The position numbers and the translations under genes are program-made. A stretch of DNA of 64,000 nucleotides from Sipunculus nudus (lineage: Eukaryota > Annelida > Sipuncula > Golfingiida > Sipunculidae), in the NCBI GenBank assembly GCA_026874595.1, contig CM049318.1, positions 13,559,241 through 13,623,240 of the forward strand, written 5' to 3'. Under the pieces are notes generated by a model that was not told where the DNA came from, ran no database searches, and saw only the letters and a program-made list of their open reading frames with translations. Shown piece after piece: positions 22,689-36,400 of this stretch (the first letter of the stretch is position 1; each line of letters starts with the position of its first letter).

Positions 22689-25600
22689 TCACCCAAGAAG
22701 CTGGGTATAGCTGGTGCCATACAAACTGAGTGCTAGCTCTTTGGCGTGGGACTGTCTGCGCCGACGCAGTAACAGTGACATGACATCACCCAAGAAGCTG
22801 GGTATAGCTGGTGCCATACAAACTGAGTGCTTGCTCTTTGGCGTGGGACTGTCTGCTCCGACGCAGTAACAGTGACATGACATCACCCCAGAAGCTGGGT
22901 ATAGCTGGTGCCATACAAACTGAGTGCTTGCTCTTTGGCGTGGGACTGTCGCGCCGACGCAGTAACAGTGATATGACCTCACCATAGAAGCTGGGTATAG
23001 CTGGTGCCATACAAACTGAGTGCTTGCACTTTGGCGTGGGACTGTCTGCGCCGACGCAGTAACAGTGACATGACATCACGCAAGAAGCTGGGTATAGCTG
23101 GTGCCATACAAACTCAGTGCTTGCACTTTGGCGTGGGACTGTCTGCGCCGACGCAGTAACAGTGACATGACATCACCCAAGAAGCTGGGTATAGCTGGTG
23201 ACATAAAAACTGAGTGCTTGCTCTTTGGCGTGGGACTGTCTGCGCCGACGCAGTAACAGTGACATGACATCACCAAAGAAGCTGGGTATAGCTGGTGCCA
23301 TACAAACTGAGTTCTTGCTCTTTGGCGTGGGACTGTCCGCGCCGACGCAGTAACAGTGACATGACATCACCCCAGAAGCTGGGTATAGCTAGTGACATAA
23401 AAACTGAGTGCTTGCTCTTTAGCGTGGGACTGTCTGCGCCGACGCAGTAACAGTGACATGACATCACCCAAGAAGCTGGGTATAGCTGGTGCCATACAAA
23501 CTGAGTGCTTGCACTTTGGCGTGGGACTGTCTGCGCCGACGCAGTAACAGTGACATGACATTACCCAAGAAGCTGGGTATAGCTGGTGCCATACAAACTG
23601 AATGCTTGCACTTTGGCGTGGGACTGTCTGCGCCGACGCAGTAACAGTGACATGACATCACCCAAGAAGCTAGGTATAGCTGGTGCCATACAAACTGAGT
23701 GCTTGCACTTTGGCGTGGGACTGTCTGCGCCGACGCAGTAACAGTGACATGACATCACCCAAGAAGATGGGTATAGCTGGTGCCATACAAACTGAGTGCT
23801 TGCACTTTGGCGTGGGACTGTCTGCGCCTACGCAGTAACAGTGACATGACATCACCCAAGAAGCTGGGTATAGCTGGTGCCATACAAACTGAGTGCTTGC
23901 ACTTTGGCGTGGGACTGTCTGCGCCGACGCAGTAACAGTGACATGACATCACCCTAGAAGCTGGGTATAGCTGGTGCCATACAAACTGAGTGCTTGCACT
24001 TTGGCGTGGGACTGTCTGCGCCGACGCAGTAACAGTGATATGACCTCACCCCAGAAGCTGGGTATAGCTGGTGACATAAAAACTGAGTGCTTGCTCTTTA
24101 GCGTGGGACTGTCTGCGCCGACGCAGTAACAGTGACATGACATCACCCAAGAAGCTGGGTATAGCTGGTGCCATACAAACTGAGTGCTAGCTCTTTGGCG
24201 TGGGACTGTCTGCGCCGACGCAGTAACAGTGACATAACATCATCCTAGAAGCTGGGTATAGCTGGTGACATACAAATTGAGTGCTTGCTCTTTGGCGTGG
24301 GACTGTCTGCGCCGACGCAGTAACAGTGACATGACATCACCCAAGAAGCTGGGTAAAGCTGGTGCCATACAAACTGAGTGCTTGCTCTTTGGCGTGGGAC
24401 TGTCTGCGCCGACGCAGTAACAGTGATATGACCTCACCCCAGAGGCTTGGTATAGCTGGTGCCATACAAACTGAGTGCTTGCTCTTTAGCGTGGGACTGT
24501 CTGCGCCGACGCAGTAACAGTGACATGACATCACCCAAGAAGCTGGGTAAAGCTGGTGCCATACAAACTGAGTGCTTGCTCTTTGGCGTGGGACTGTCTG
24601 CGCCGACGCAGTAACAGTGACATGACATCACCCAAGAAGCTGGGTATAGCTTGTGCCATACAAACTGAGTGCTTGCACTTTGGCGTGGGACTGTCTGCGC
24701 CGACGCAGTAACAGTGACAAGACATCACCCAAGAAGCTGGGTATAGCTGGTGCCATTCAAACTGAGTGCTTGCACTTTGGCGTGGGACTGTCTGCGCCGA
24801 CGCAGTAACAGTGACATGACATCACCCAAGAAGCTGGGTATAGCTGGTGCCATACGAAATGAGTGCTTGCTCTTTGGCGTGGGACTGTCTGCGCCGACGC
24901 AGTAACAGTGACATGACATCACCCAAGAAGCTGGGTATAGCTGGTGCCATACAAACTGAGTGCTTGCACTTTGGCGTGAGACTGTCTGCGCCGACGCATT
25001 AACAGTGACATGACATCACCCAAGAAGCTGGGTATAGCTGGTGCCATACAAACTGAGTGCTTGCTCTTTGGCCTGGGACTGTCTGCGCCGACGCAGTAAC
25101 AGTGACATGACATCACCCAAGAAGCAGGGTATAGCTGGTGCCATACAAACTGAGTGCTTGCTCTTTGGCGTGGGACTGTCTGCGCCGACGCAGTAACAGT
25201 GACATGACATCACCCAAGAAGCTGGGTATAGCGGGTGCCATACAAACTGAGTGCTTGCTCTTTGGCGTGGGACTGTCTGCGCCGACGCAGTAACAGTGAC
25301 ATGACATCACCCAAGAAGCTGGGTATAGCTGGTGCCATAGAAACTGAGTGCTTGCACTTTGGCGTGGGACTGTCTGCGCCAACGCAGTAACAGTGACATG
25401 ACATCACCCAAGAAGCTGGATATAGCTGGTTCCATACAAACTGAGTGCTTGCACTTTGGCGTGGGACTGTCTGCGCCGACGCAGTAACAGTGACATGACA
25501 TCACCCAAGAAGCTGGGTATAGCTGGTGCCATACAAACTGAGTGCTTGCACTTTGGCGTGGGACTGTCTGCGCCTACGCAGTAACAGTGACATGACATCA

Positions 25601-25888
25601 CCCAAGAAGCTGGGTATAGCTGGTGCCATACAAACTGAGTGCTTGCACTTTGGCGTGGGACTGTCTGCGCCGACGCAGTAACAGTGATATGACCTCACCC
25701 CAGAGGCTTGGTATAGCTGGTGCCATACAAACTGAGTGCTTGCTCTTTAGCGTGGGACTGTCTGCGCCGACGCAGTAACTGTGACATGACATCACCCAAG
25801 AAGCTGGGTATAGCTGGTGCCATACAAACTGAGTGCTTGCTCTTTGGCGTGGGACTGTCTGCGCCGACGCAGTAACAGTGACATGACA
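22689..25888 (+). repeat. 33-monomer higher-order unit, copy 2 (3,200 bp)
   Basis: This is the direct tandem neighbour of 19,489-22,688 and nearly identical to it. It also lacks the 'gcctgcctatgg' monomer, so that deletion predates this duplication. Confidence 0.85.
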
Positions 25889-26275
25889 TCACCCAAGAAG
25901 CTGGGTATAGCTGGTGCCATACAAACTGAGTGCTAGCTCTTTGGCGTGGGACTGTCTGCGCCGACGCAGTAACAGTGACATGACATCACCCAAGAAGCTG
26001 GGAAAAGCTGGTGCCATACAAACTGAGTGCTTGCTCTTTGGCGTGGGACTGTCTGCTCCGACGCAGTAACAGTGACATGACATCACCCCAGAAGCTGGGT
26101 ATAGCTGGGGCCATACAAACTGAGTGCTTGCTCTTTGGCGTGGGACTGTCGCGCCGACGCAGTAACAGTGATATGACCTCACCATATAAGCTGGGTATAG
26201 CTGGTGCCATACAAACTGAGTGCTTGCACTTTGGCGTGGGACTGTCTGCGCCGACGCAGTAACAGTGACATGACA

Positions 26276-27439
26276 TCACGCAAGAAGCTGGGTATAGCTG
26301 GTGCCATACAAACTCAGTGCTTGCACTTTGGCGTGGGACTGTCTGCGCCGACGCAGTAACAGTGACATGACATCACCCAAGAAGCTGGGTATAGCTGGTG
26401 CCATACAAACTGAGTGCTTGCACTTTGGCGTGGGACTGTCTGCGCCGACGCAGTAACAGTGACATGACATCACCCCAGATGCTGGGTATAGCTGGTGCCA
26501 TACAAACTGAGTGCTTGCACTTTGGCGTGGGACTGTCTGCACCGACGCGGTAACAGTGATATGACCTCACCCCAGAAGCTGGGTATAGCTGGTGCCATAC
26601 AAACTGAGTGCTTGCACTTTGGCGTGGGACTGTCTGCGCCGACGCAGTAACAGTGACATGACATCACGCAAGAAGCTGGGTATAGCTGGTGCCATACAAA
26701 CTCAGTGCTTGCTCTTTGGCGTGGGACTGTCTGCGCCGACGCAGTAACAGTGACATGACATCACCCAAGAAGCTGGGTATAGCTGGTGCCATACAAACTG
26801 AGTGCTTGCACTTTGGCGTGGGACTGTCTGCGCCGACGCAGTAACAGTGACATGACATCACCCCAGAAGCTGGGTATAGCTGGTGCCATACAAACTGAGT
26901 GCTTGCACTTTGGCGTGGGACTGTCTGCACCGACGCGGTAACAGTGATATGACCTCACCCCAGAAGCTGGGTATAGCTGGTGCCATACAAACTGAGTGCT
27001 TGCACTTTGGCGTGGGACTGTCTGCGCCGACGCAGTAACAGTGACATGACATCACGCAAGAAGCTGGGTATAGCTGGTGCCATACAAACTCAGTGCTTGC
27101 ACTTTGGCGTGGGACTGTCTGCGCCGACGCAGTAACAGTGACATGACATCACCCAAGAAGCTGGGTATAGCTGGTGCCATACAAACTGAGTGCTTGCACT
27201 TTGGCGTGGGACTGTCTGCGCCGACGCAGTAACAGTGACATGACATCACCCCAGAAGCTGGGTATAGCTGGTGCCATACAAACTGAGTGCTTGCACTTTG
27301 GCGTGGGACTGTCTGCACCGACGCGGTAACAGTGATATGACCTCACCCCAGAAGCTGGGTATAGCTGGTGACATAAAAACTGAGTGCTTGCTCTTTAGCG
27401 TGGGACTGTCTGCGCCGACGCAGTAACAGTGACATGACA
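26276..27439 (+). repeat. Three tandem 4-monomer (388-bp) units
   Basis: The series 'cacgcaagaagc ... aactcagtgc' monomer, canonical monomer, 'ccccaga' monomer, then 'gcaccgacgcggtaac ... gatatgacctca' monomer starts at 26,276, 26,664 and 27,052. Two copies of the same 4-mer are present at 18,519 and 18,907. Confidence 0.75.
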
Positions 27440-30153
27440 TTACCAAAGAAGCTGGGTATAGCTGGTGCCATACAAACTGAGTTCTTGCTCTTTGGCGTGG
27501 GACTGTCCGCGCCGACGCAGTAACAGTGACATGACATTACCCAAGAAGCTGGGTTTAGCTGGTGACATACAAACTGAATGCTTGCACTTTGGCGTGGGAC
27601 TGTCTGCGCCGACGCAGTAACAGTGACATGACATCACCCAAGTAGCTAGGTATAGCTGGTGCCATACAAACTGAGTGCTTGCACTTTGGCGTGGGACTGT
27701 CTGCGCCGACGCAGTAACAGTGACATGACATCACCCAAGAAGATGGGTATAGCTGGTGCCATACAAACTGAGTGCTTGCACTTTGGCGTGGGACTGTCTG
27801 CGCCTACGCAGTAACAGTGACATGACATCACCCAAGAAGCTGGGTATAGCTGGTGCCATACAAACTGAGTGCTTGCACTTTGGCGTGGGACTGTCTGCGC
27901 CGACGCAGTAACAGTGACATGACATCACCCCAGAAGCTGGGTATAGCTGGTGCCATACAAACTGAGTGCTTGCACTTTGGCGTGGGACTGTCTGCGCCGA
28001 CGCAGTAACAGTGATATGACCTCACCCCAGAAGCTGGGTATAGCTGGTGACATAAAAACTGAGTGCTTGCTCTTTAGCGTGGGACTGTCTGCGCCGACGC
28101 AGTAACAGTGACATGACATCACCCAAGAAGCTGGGTATAGCTGGTGCCATACAAACTGAGTGCTAGCTCTTTGGCGTGGGACTGTCTGCGCCGACGCAGT
28201 AACAGTGACATAACATCATCCTAGAAGCTGGGTATAGCTGGTGACATACAAATTGAGTGCTTGCTCTTTGGCGTGGGACTGTCTGCGCCGACGCAGTAAC
28301 AGTGACATGACATCACCCAAGAAGCTGGGTATAGCTGGTGCCATACAAACTGAGTGCTTGCTCTTTGGCGTGGGACTGTCTGCGCCGACGCAGTAACAGT
28401 GATATGACCTCACCCCAGAGGCTTGGTATAGCTGGTGCCATACAAACTGAGTGCTTGCTCTTTAGCGTGGGACTGTCTGCGCCGACGCAGTAACAGTGAC
28501 ATGACATCACCCAAGAAGCTGGGTATAGCTGGTGCCATACAAACTGAGTGCTTGCTCTTTGGCGTGGGACTGTCTGCGCCGACGCAGTAACAGTGACATG
28601 ACATCACCCAAGAAGCTGGGTATAGCTGGTGCCATACAAACTGAGTGCTTGCACTTTGCCGTGGGACTGTCTGCGCCGACGCAGTAACAGTGACAAGACA
28701 TCACCCAAGAAGCTGGGTATAGCTGGTGCCATTCAAACTGAGTGCTTCCACTTTGGCGTGGGACTGTCTGCGCCGACGCAGTAACAGTGACATGACATCA
28801 CCCAAGAAGCTGGGTATAGCTGGTGCCATACGAAATGAGTGCTTGCTCTTTGGCGTGGGACTGTCTGCGCCGACGCAGTAACAGTGACATGGCATCACCC
28901 AAGAAGCTGGGTATAGCTGGTGCCATACAAACTGAGTGCTTGCTCTTTGGCGTGGGACTGTCTGCGCCGACGCAGTAACAGTGACATGACATCACCCAAG
29001 AAGCTGGGTATAGCGGGTGCCATACAAACTGAGTGCTTGCTCTTTAGCGTGGGACTGTCTGCGCCGACGCAGTAACAGTGACATGACATCACCCAAGAAG
29101 CTGGGTATAGCTGGTGCCATACAAACTGAGTGCCTGCCTATGGCGTGGGACTGTCTGCGCCGACGCAGTAACAGTGACATGACATCACCCAAGAAGCTTG
29201 GTATAGCTGGTGCCATAGAAACTGAGTGCTTGCACTTTGGCGTGGGACTGTCTGCGCCAACGCAGTAACAGTGACATGACATCACCCAAGAAGCTGGATA
29301 TAGCTGGTTCCATACAAACTGAGTGCTTGCACTTTGGCGTGGGACTGTCTGCGCCGACGCAGTAACAGTGACATGACATCACCCAAGAAGCTGGGTATAG
29401 CTTGTGCCATACAAACTGAGTGCTTGCACTTTGGCGTGGGACTGTCTGCGCCTACGCAGTAACAGTGACATGACATCACCCAAGAAGCTGGGTATAGCTG
29501 GTGCCATACAAACTGAGTGCTTGCACTTTGGCGTGGGACTGTCTGCGCCGACGCAGTAACAGTGATATGACCTCACCCCAGAGGCTTGGTATAGCTGGTG
29601 CCATACAAACTGAGTGCTTGCTCTTTAGCGTGGGACTGTCTGCGCCGACGCAGTAACTGTGACATGACATCACCCAAGAAGCTGGGTATAGCTGGTGCCA
29701 TACAAACTGAGTGCTTGCTCTTTGGCGTGGGACTGTCTGCGCCGACGCAGTAACAGTGACATGACATCACCCAAGAAGCTGGGTATAGCTGGTGCCATAC
29801 AAACTGAGTGCTAGCTCTTTGGCGTGGGACTGTCTGCGCCGACGCAGTAACAGTGACATGACATCACCCAAGAAGCTGGGTATAGCTGGTGCCATACAAA
29901 CTGAGTGCTTGCTCTTTGGCGTGGGACTGTCTGCTCCGACGCAGTAACAGTGACATGACATCACCCCAGAAGCTGGGTATAGCTGGTGCCATACAAACTG
30001 AGTGCTTGCTCTTTGGCGTGGGACTGTCGCGCCGACGCAGTAACAGTGATATGACCTCACCATATAAGCTGGGTATAGCTGGTGCCATACAAACTGAGTG
30101 CTTGCACTTTGGCGTGGGACTGTCTGCGCCGACGCAGTAACAGTGACATGACA
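27052..30153 (+). repeat. 32-monomer higher-order unit, copy 1 (3,102 bp)
   Basis: Variant order matches 30,154 onward at an offset of 3,102 bases up to about 28,890, then at 3,296 bases from about 28,990, so copy 2 holds two extra monomers near 31,997-32,190. Shared markers include 'acattaccc', 'caagtagctagg', 'cataacatcatccta', 'agaggcttgg' and 'gcctgcctatgg' (29,132 and 32,428). Confidence 0.75.
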
Positions 30154-33100
30154 TCACGCAAGAAGCTGGGTATAGCTGGTGCCATACAAACTCAGTGCTT
30201 GCACTTTGGCGTGGGACTGTCTGCGCCGACGCAGTAACAGTGACATGACATCACCCAAGAAGCTGGGTATAGCTGGTGCCATACAAACTGAGTGCTTGCA
30301 CTTTGGCGTGGGACTGTCTGCGCCGACGCAGTAACAGTGACATGACATCACCCCAGAAGCTGGGTATAGCTGGTGCCATACAAACTGAGTGCTTGCACTT
30401 TGGCGTGGGACTGTCTGCACCGACGCGGTAACAGTGATATGACCTCACCCCAGAAGCTGGGTATAGCTGGTGACATAAAAACTGAGTGCTTGCTCTTTAG
30501 CGTGGGACTGTCTGCGCCGACGCAGTAACAGTGACATGACATCACCAAAGAAGCTGGGTATAGCTGGTGCCATACAAACTGAGTTCTTGCTCTTTGGCGT
30601 GGGACTGTCCGCGCCGACGCAGTAACAGTGACATGACATTACCCAAGAAGCTGGGTATAGCTGGTGACATACAAACTGAATGCTTGCACTTTGGCGTGGG
30701 AGTGTCTGCGCCGACGCAGTAACAGTGACATGACATCACCCAAGTAGCTAGGTATAGCTGGTGCCATACAAACTGAGTGCTTGCACTTTGGCGTGGGACT
30801 GTCTGCGCCGACGCAGTAACAGTGACATGACATCACCCAAGAAGATGGGTATAGCTGGTGCCATACAAACTGAGTGCTTGCACTTTGGCGTGGGACTGTC
30901 TGCGCCTACGCAGTAACAGTGACATGACATCACCCAAGAAGCTGGGTATAGCTGGTGCCATACAAACTGAGTGCTTGCACTTTGGCGTGGGACTGTCTGC
31001 GCCGACGCAGTAACAGTGACATGACATCACCCCAGAAGCTGGGTATAGCTGGTGCCATACAAACTGAGTGCTTGCACTTTGGCGTGGGACTGTCTGCGCC
31101 GACGCAGTAACAGTGATATGACCTCACCCCAGAAGCTGGGTATAGCTGGTGACATAAAAACTGAGTGCTTGCTCTTTAGCGTGGGACTGTCTGCGCCGAC
31201 GCAGTAACAGTGACATGACATCACCCAAGAAGCTGGGTATAGCTGGTGCCATACAAACTGAGTGCTAGCTCTTTGGCGTGGGACTGTCTGCGCCGACGCA
31301 GTAACAGTGACATAACATCATCCTAGAAGCTGGGTATAGCTGGTGACATACAAATTGAGTGCTTGCTCTTTGGCGTGGGACTGTCTGCGCCGACGCAGTA
31401 ACAGTGACATGACATCACCCAAGAAGCTGGGTATAGCTGGTGCCATACAAACTGAGTGCTTGCTCTTTGGCGTGGGACTGTCTGCGCCGACGCAGTAACA
31501 GTGATATGACCTCACCCCAGAGGCTTGGTATAGCTGGTGCCATACAAACTGAGTGCTTGCTCTTTAGCGTGGGACTGTCTGCGCCGACGCAGTAACAGTG
31601 ACATGACATCACCCAAGAAGCTGGGTATAGCTGGTGCCATACAAACTGAGTGCTTGCTCTTTGGCGTGGGACTGTCTGCGCCGACGCAGTAACAGTGACA
31701 TGACATCACCCAAGAAGCTGGGTATAGCTGGTGCCATACAAACTGAGTGCTTGCACTTTGCCGTGGGACTGTCTGCGCCGACGCAGTAACAGTGACAAGA
31801 CATCACCCAAGCAGCTGGGTATAGCTGGTGCCATTCAAACTGAGTGCTTGCACTTTGGCGTGGGACTGTCTGCGCCGACGCAGTAACAGTGACATGACAT
31901 CACCCAAGAAGCTGGGTATAGCTGGTGCCATACGAAATGAGTGCTTGCTCTTTGGCGTGGGACTGTCTGCGCCGACGCAGTAACAGTGACATGACATCAC
32001 CCAAGAAGCTGGGTATAGCTGGTGCCATACAAACTGAGTGCTTGCACTTTGGCGTGGGACTGTCTGCGCCGACGCATTAACAGTGACATGACATCACCCA
32101 AGAAGCTGGGTATAGCTGGTGCCATACAAACTGAGTGCTTGCTCTTTGGCGTGGGACTGTCTGCGCCGACGCAGTAACAGTGACATGACATCACCCAAGA
32201 AGATGGGTATAGCTGGTGCCATACAAACTGAGTGCTTGCTCTTTGGCGTGGGACTGTCTGCGCCGACGCAGTAACAGTGACATGACATCACCCAAGAAGC
32301 TGGGTATAGCGGGTGCCATACAAACTGAGTGCTTGCTCTTTGGCGTGGGACTGTCTGCGCCGACGCAGTAACAGTGACATGACATCACCCAAGAAGCTGG
32401 GTATTGTTGGTGCCATACAAACTGAGTGCCTGCCTATGGCGTGGGATTGTCTGCGCCGACGCAGTAACAGTGACATGACATCACCCAAGAAGCTGGGTAT
32501 AGCTGGTGCCATAGAAACTGAGTGCTTGCACTTTGGCGTGGGACTGTCTGCGCCAACGCAGTAACAGTGACATGACATCACCCAAGAAGCTGGGTATAGC
32601 TGGTTCCATACAAACTGAGTGCTTGCACTTTGGCGTGGGACTGTCTGCGCCGACGCAGTAACAGTGACATGACATCACCCAAGAAGCTGGGTATAGCTGG
32701 TGCCATACAAACTGAGTGCTTGCACTTTGGCGTGGGACTGTCTGCGCCTAGGCAGTAACAGTGACATGACATCACCCAAGAAGCTGGGTATAGCTGGTGC
32801 CATACAAACTGAGTGCTTGCACTTTGGCGTGGGACTGTCTGCGCCGACGCAGTAACAGTGACATGACATCACCCCAGAAGCTGGGTATAGCTGGTGCCAT
32901 ACAAACTGAGTGCTTGCACTTTGGCGTGGGACTGTCTGCGCCGACGCAGTAACAGTGATATGACCTCAACCCAGAGGCTGGGTATAGCTGGTGCCATACA
33001 AACTGAGTGCTTGCTCTTTAGCGTGGGACTGTCTGCGCCGAGGCAGTAACAGTGACATGACATCACCCAAGAAGCTGGGTATAGCTGGTGCCATACAAAC

Positions 33101-33450
33101 TGAGTGCTTGCTCTTTGGCGTGGGACTGTCTGCGCCGACGCAGTAACAGTGACATGACATCACCCAAGTAGCTGGGTATAGCTGGTGCCATACAAACTGA
33201 GTGCTTGCTCTTTGGCGTTGGACTGTCTGCGCCGACGCAGTAACAGTGACATGACATCACCCAAGAAGCTGGGTATAGCTGGTGCCATACAAACTGAGTG
33301 CTTGCTCTTTGGCGTGGGACTGTCTGCGCCGACGCAGTAACAGTGACATGACATCACCCAAGAAGCTGGGTATAGCTGGTGCCATACAAACTGAGTGCTT
33401 GCTCTTTGGCGTGGGACTGTCTGCGCCGACGCAGTAACAGTGATATGACC
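30154..33450 (+). repeat. 34-monomer higher-order unit, copy 2 (about 3.3 kb)
   Basis: This is the partner of 27,052-30,153 with a two-monomer gain. Its right end drifts into the next, differently ordered block near 33.4 kb, so the right boundary is approximate. Confidence 0.65.
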
Positions 33451-36400
33451 TCACCATAGAAGCTGGGTATAGCTGGTGCCATACAAACTGAGTGCTTGCT
33501 CTTTGGCGTGGGACTGTCTGCGCCGACGCAGTAACAGTGACATGACATCACCCAAGAAGCTGGGTATAGCTGGTGCCATACAAACTGAGTGCTTGCACTT
33601 TGGCGTGGGACTGTCTGCGCCGACGCAGTAACAGTGACATGACATCACCCAAGAAGCTGGGTATAGCTGGTGCCATTCAAACTGAGTGCTTGCACTTTGG
33701 CGTGGGACTGTCTGCGCCGACGCAGTAACAGTGACATGACATCACCCAAGAAGCTGGGTATAGCTGGTGCCATACAAAATGAGTGCTTGCTCTTTGGCGT
33801 GGGACTGTCTGCGCCGACGCAGTAACAGTGACATGACATCACCCAAGAAGCTGGGTATATCTGGTGCCATACAAACTGAGTGCTTGCACTTTGGCGTGGG
33901 ACTGTCTGCGCCGACGCATTAACAGTGACATGACATGACCCAAGAAGCTGGGTCTAGCTGGTGCCATACAAACTGAGTGCTTCCTCTTTGGCGTGGGACC
34001 GTCTGCGCCGACGCATTAACAGTGACATGACATCACCCAAGAAGCTGGGTATAGCTGGTGCCATACAAACTGAGTGCTTGCTCTTTGGCGTGGGACTGTC
34101 TCCGCCGACGCAGTAACAGTGACATGACATCACCCAAGAAGCTGGGTATAGCGGGTGCCATACAAACTGAGTGCTTGCTCTTTGGCGTGGGACTGTCTGC
34201 GCCGACGCAGTAACAGTGACATGACATCACCCAAGAAGCTGGGTATAGTTGGTGCCATACAAACTGAGTGCCTGCTCTTTGGCGTGGGACTGTCTGCGCC
34301 GACGCAGTAACAGTGACATGACATCACCCAAGAAGCTGGGTATAGCTGGTGCCATAGAAACTGAGTTCTTGCACTTTGGCGTGGGACTGTCTGCGCCAAC
34401 GCAGTAACAGTGACATGACATCACCCAAGAAGCTGGGTATAGCTGGTTCCATACAAACTGAGTGCTTGCACTTTGGCGTGGGACTGTCTGCGCCGACGCA
34501 GTAACAGTGACATGACATCACCCAAGAAGCTGGGTATAGCTGGTGCCATACAAACTGAGTGCTTGCACTTTGGCGTGGGACTGTCTGCGCCGACGCATTA
34601 ACAGTGACATGACATCACCCAAGAAGCTGGGTATAGCTGGTGCCATACAAACTGAGTGCTTGCTCTTTGGCGTGGGACTGTCTGCGCCGACGCAGTAACA
34701 GTGACATGACATCACCCAAGAAGCAGGGTATAGCTGGTGCCATACAAACTGAGTGCTTGCTCTTTGGCGTGGGACTGTCTGTGCCGACGCAGTAACAGTG
34801 ACATGACATCACCCAAGAAGCTGGGTATAGCTGGTGCCATACAAACTGAGTGCCTGCTCTATGGCGTGGGACTGTCTACGCCGACGCAGTAACAGTGACA
34901 TGACATGACCCAAGAAGCTGGGTATAGTTGGTGCCATAGAAACTGAGTGCTTGCACTTTGGCGTGGGACTGTCTGCGCCAACGCAGTAACAGTGACATGA
35001 CATCACCCAAGAAGCTGGGTATAGCTGGTGCCATACAAACTGAGTGCTTGCTCTTTGGCGTGGGACTGTCTGCGCCGACGCAGTAACAGTGACATGACAT
35101 CACCCAAGTAGCTGGGTATAGCTGGTGCCATACAAACTGAGTGCTTGCTCTTTGGCGTTGGACTGTCTGCGCCGACGCAGTAACAGTGACATGACATCAC
35201 CCAAGAAGCTGGGTATAGCTGGTGCCATACAAACTGAGTGCTTGCTCTTTGGCGTGGGACTGTCTGCGCCGACGCAGTAACAGTGACATGACATCACCCA
35301 AGAAGCTGGGTATAGCTGGTGCCATACAAACTGGGTGCTTGCTCTTTGGCGTGGGACTGTCTGCGCCGACGCAGTAACAGTGACATGACATCATCCCAGA
35401 AGCTGGGTATAGCTAGTGCCATTCAAACTGAGTGCTAGCTCTTTGGCGTGGGACTGTCTGCGCCGACGCAGTAACAGTGACATGACATCACCCAAGTAGC
35501 TGGGTATAGCTGGTGCCATACAAACTGAGTGCTTGCTCTTTGGCGTTGGACTGTCTGCGCCGACGCAGTAACAGTGACATGACATCACCCAAGAAGCTGG
35601 GTATAGCTGGTGCCATACAAACTGAGTGCTTGCTCTTTGGCGTGGGACTGTCTGCGCCGACGCAGTAACAGTGACATGACATCACCCAAGAAGCTGGGTA
35701 TAGCTGGTGCCATACAAACTGAGTGCTTGCACTTTGGCGTGGGACTGTCTGCGCCGACGCAGTAACAGTGACATGACATCACCCCAGAAGCTGGGCATAG
35801 CTGGTGCCATACAAACTGAGTGCTTGCACTTTGGCGTGGGACTGTCTGCACCGACGCGGTAACAGTGATATGACCTCACCCCAGAAGCTGGGTATAGCTG
35901 GTGACATAAAAACTGAGTGCTTGCTCTTTAGCGTGGGACTGTCTGCGCCGACGCAGTAACAGTGACATGACATCACCAAAGAAGCTGGGTATAGCTGGTG
36001 CCATACAAACTGAGTTCTTGCTCTTTGGCGTGGGACTGTCCGCGCCGACGCAGTAACAGTGACATGACATCACCCCAGAAGCTGGGTATAGCTGGTGACA
36101 TAAAAACTGAGTGCTTGCTCTTTAGCGTGGGACTGTCTGCGCCGACGCAGTAACAGTGACATGACATCACCCAAGAAGCTGGGTATAGCTGGTGCCATAC
36201 AAACTGAGTGCTTGCACTTTGGCGTGGGACTGTCTGCGCCGACGCGGTAACAGTGACATGACATTACCCAAGAAGCTGGGTATAGCTGGTGCCATACAAA
36301 CTGAATGCTTGCACTTTGGCGTGGGACTGTCTGCGCCGACGCAGTAACAGTGACATGACATCACCCAAGTAGCTAGGTATAGCTGGTGCCATACAAACTG

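Larger units (their letters stand above)
7921..30031 (+). repeat. Domain of the 'gtcgcgccg' 96-bp monomer variant
   Basis: A one-base deletion turns gtctgcgccg into gtcgcgccg. I found it at 7,921, 10,345, 13,447, 15,095, 18,391, 19,748, 22,948, 26,148 and 30,026, each time in the same neighbourhood: after 'ccccagaagc ... gctctttggcg' and before 'gatatgacctcaccata'. It serves as a copy counter for the long higher-order units and is absent to the right of 30.1 kb as far as I can see. Confidence 0.7.
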
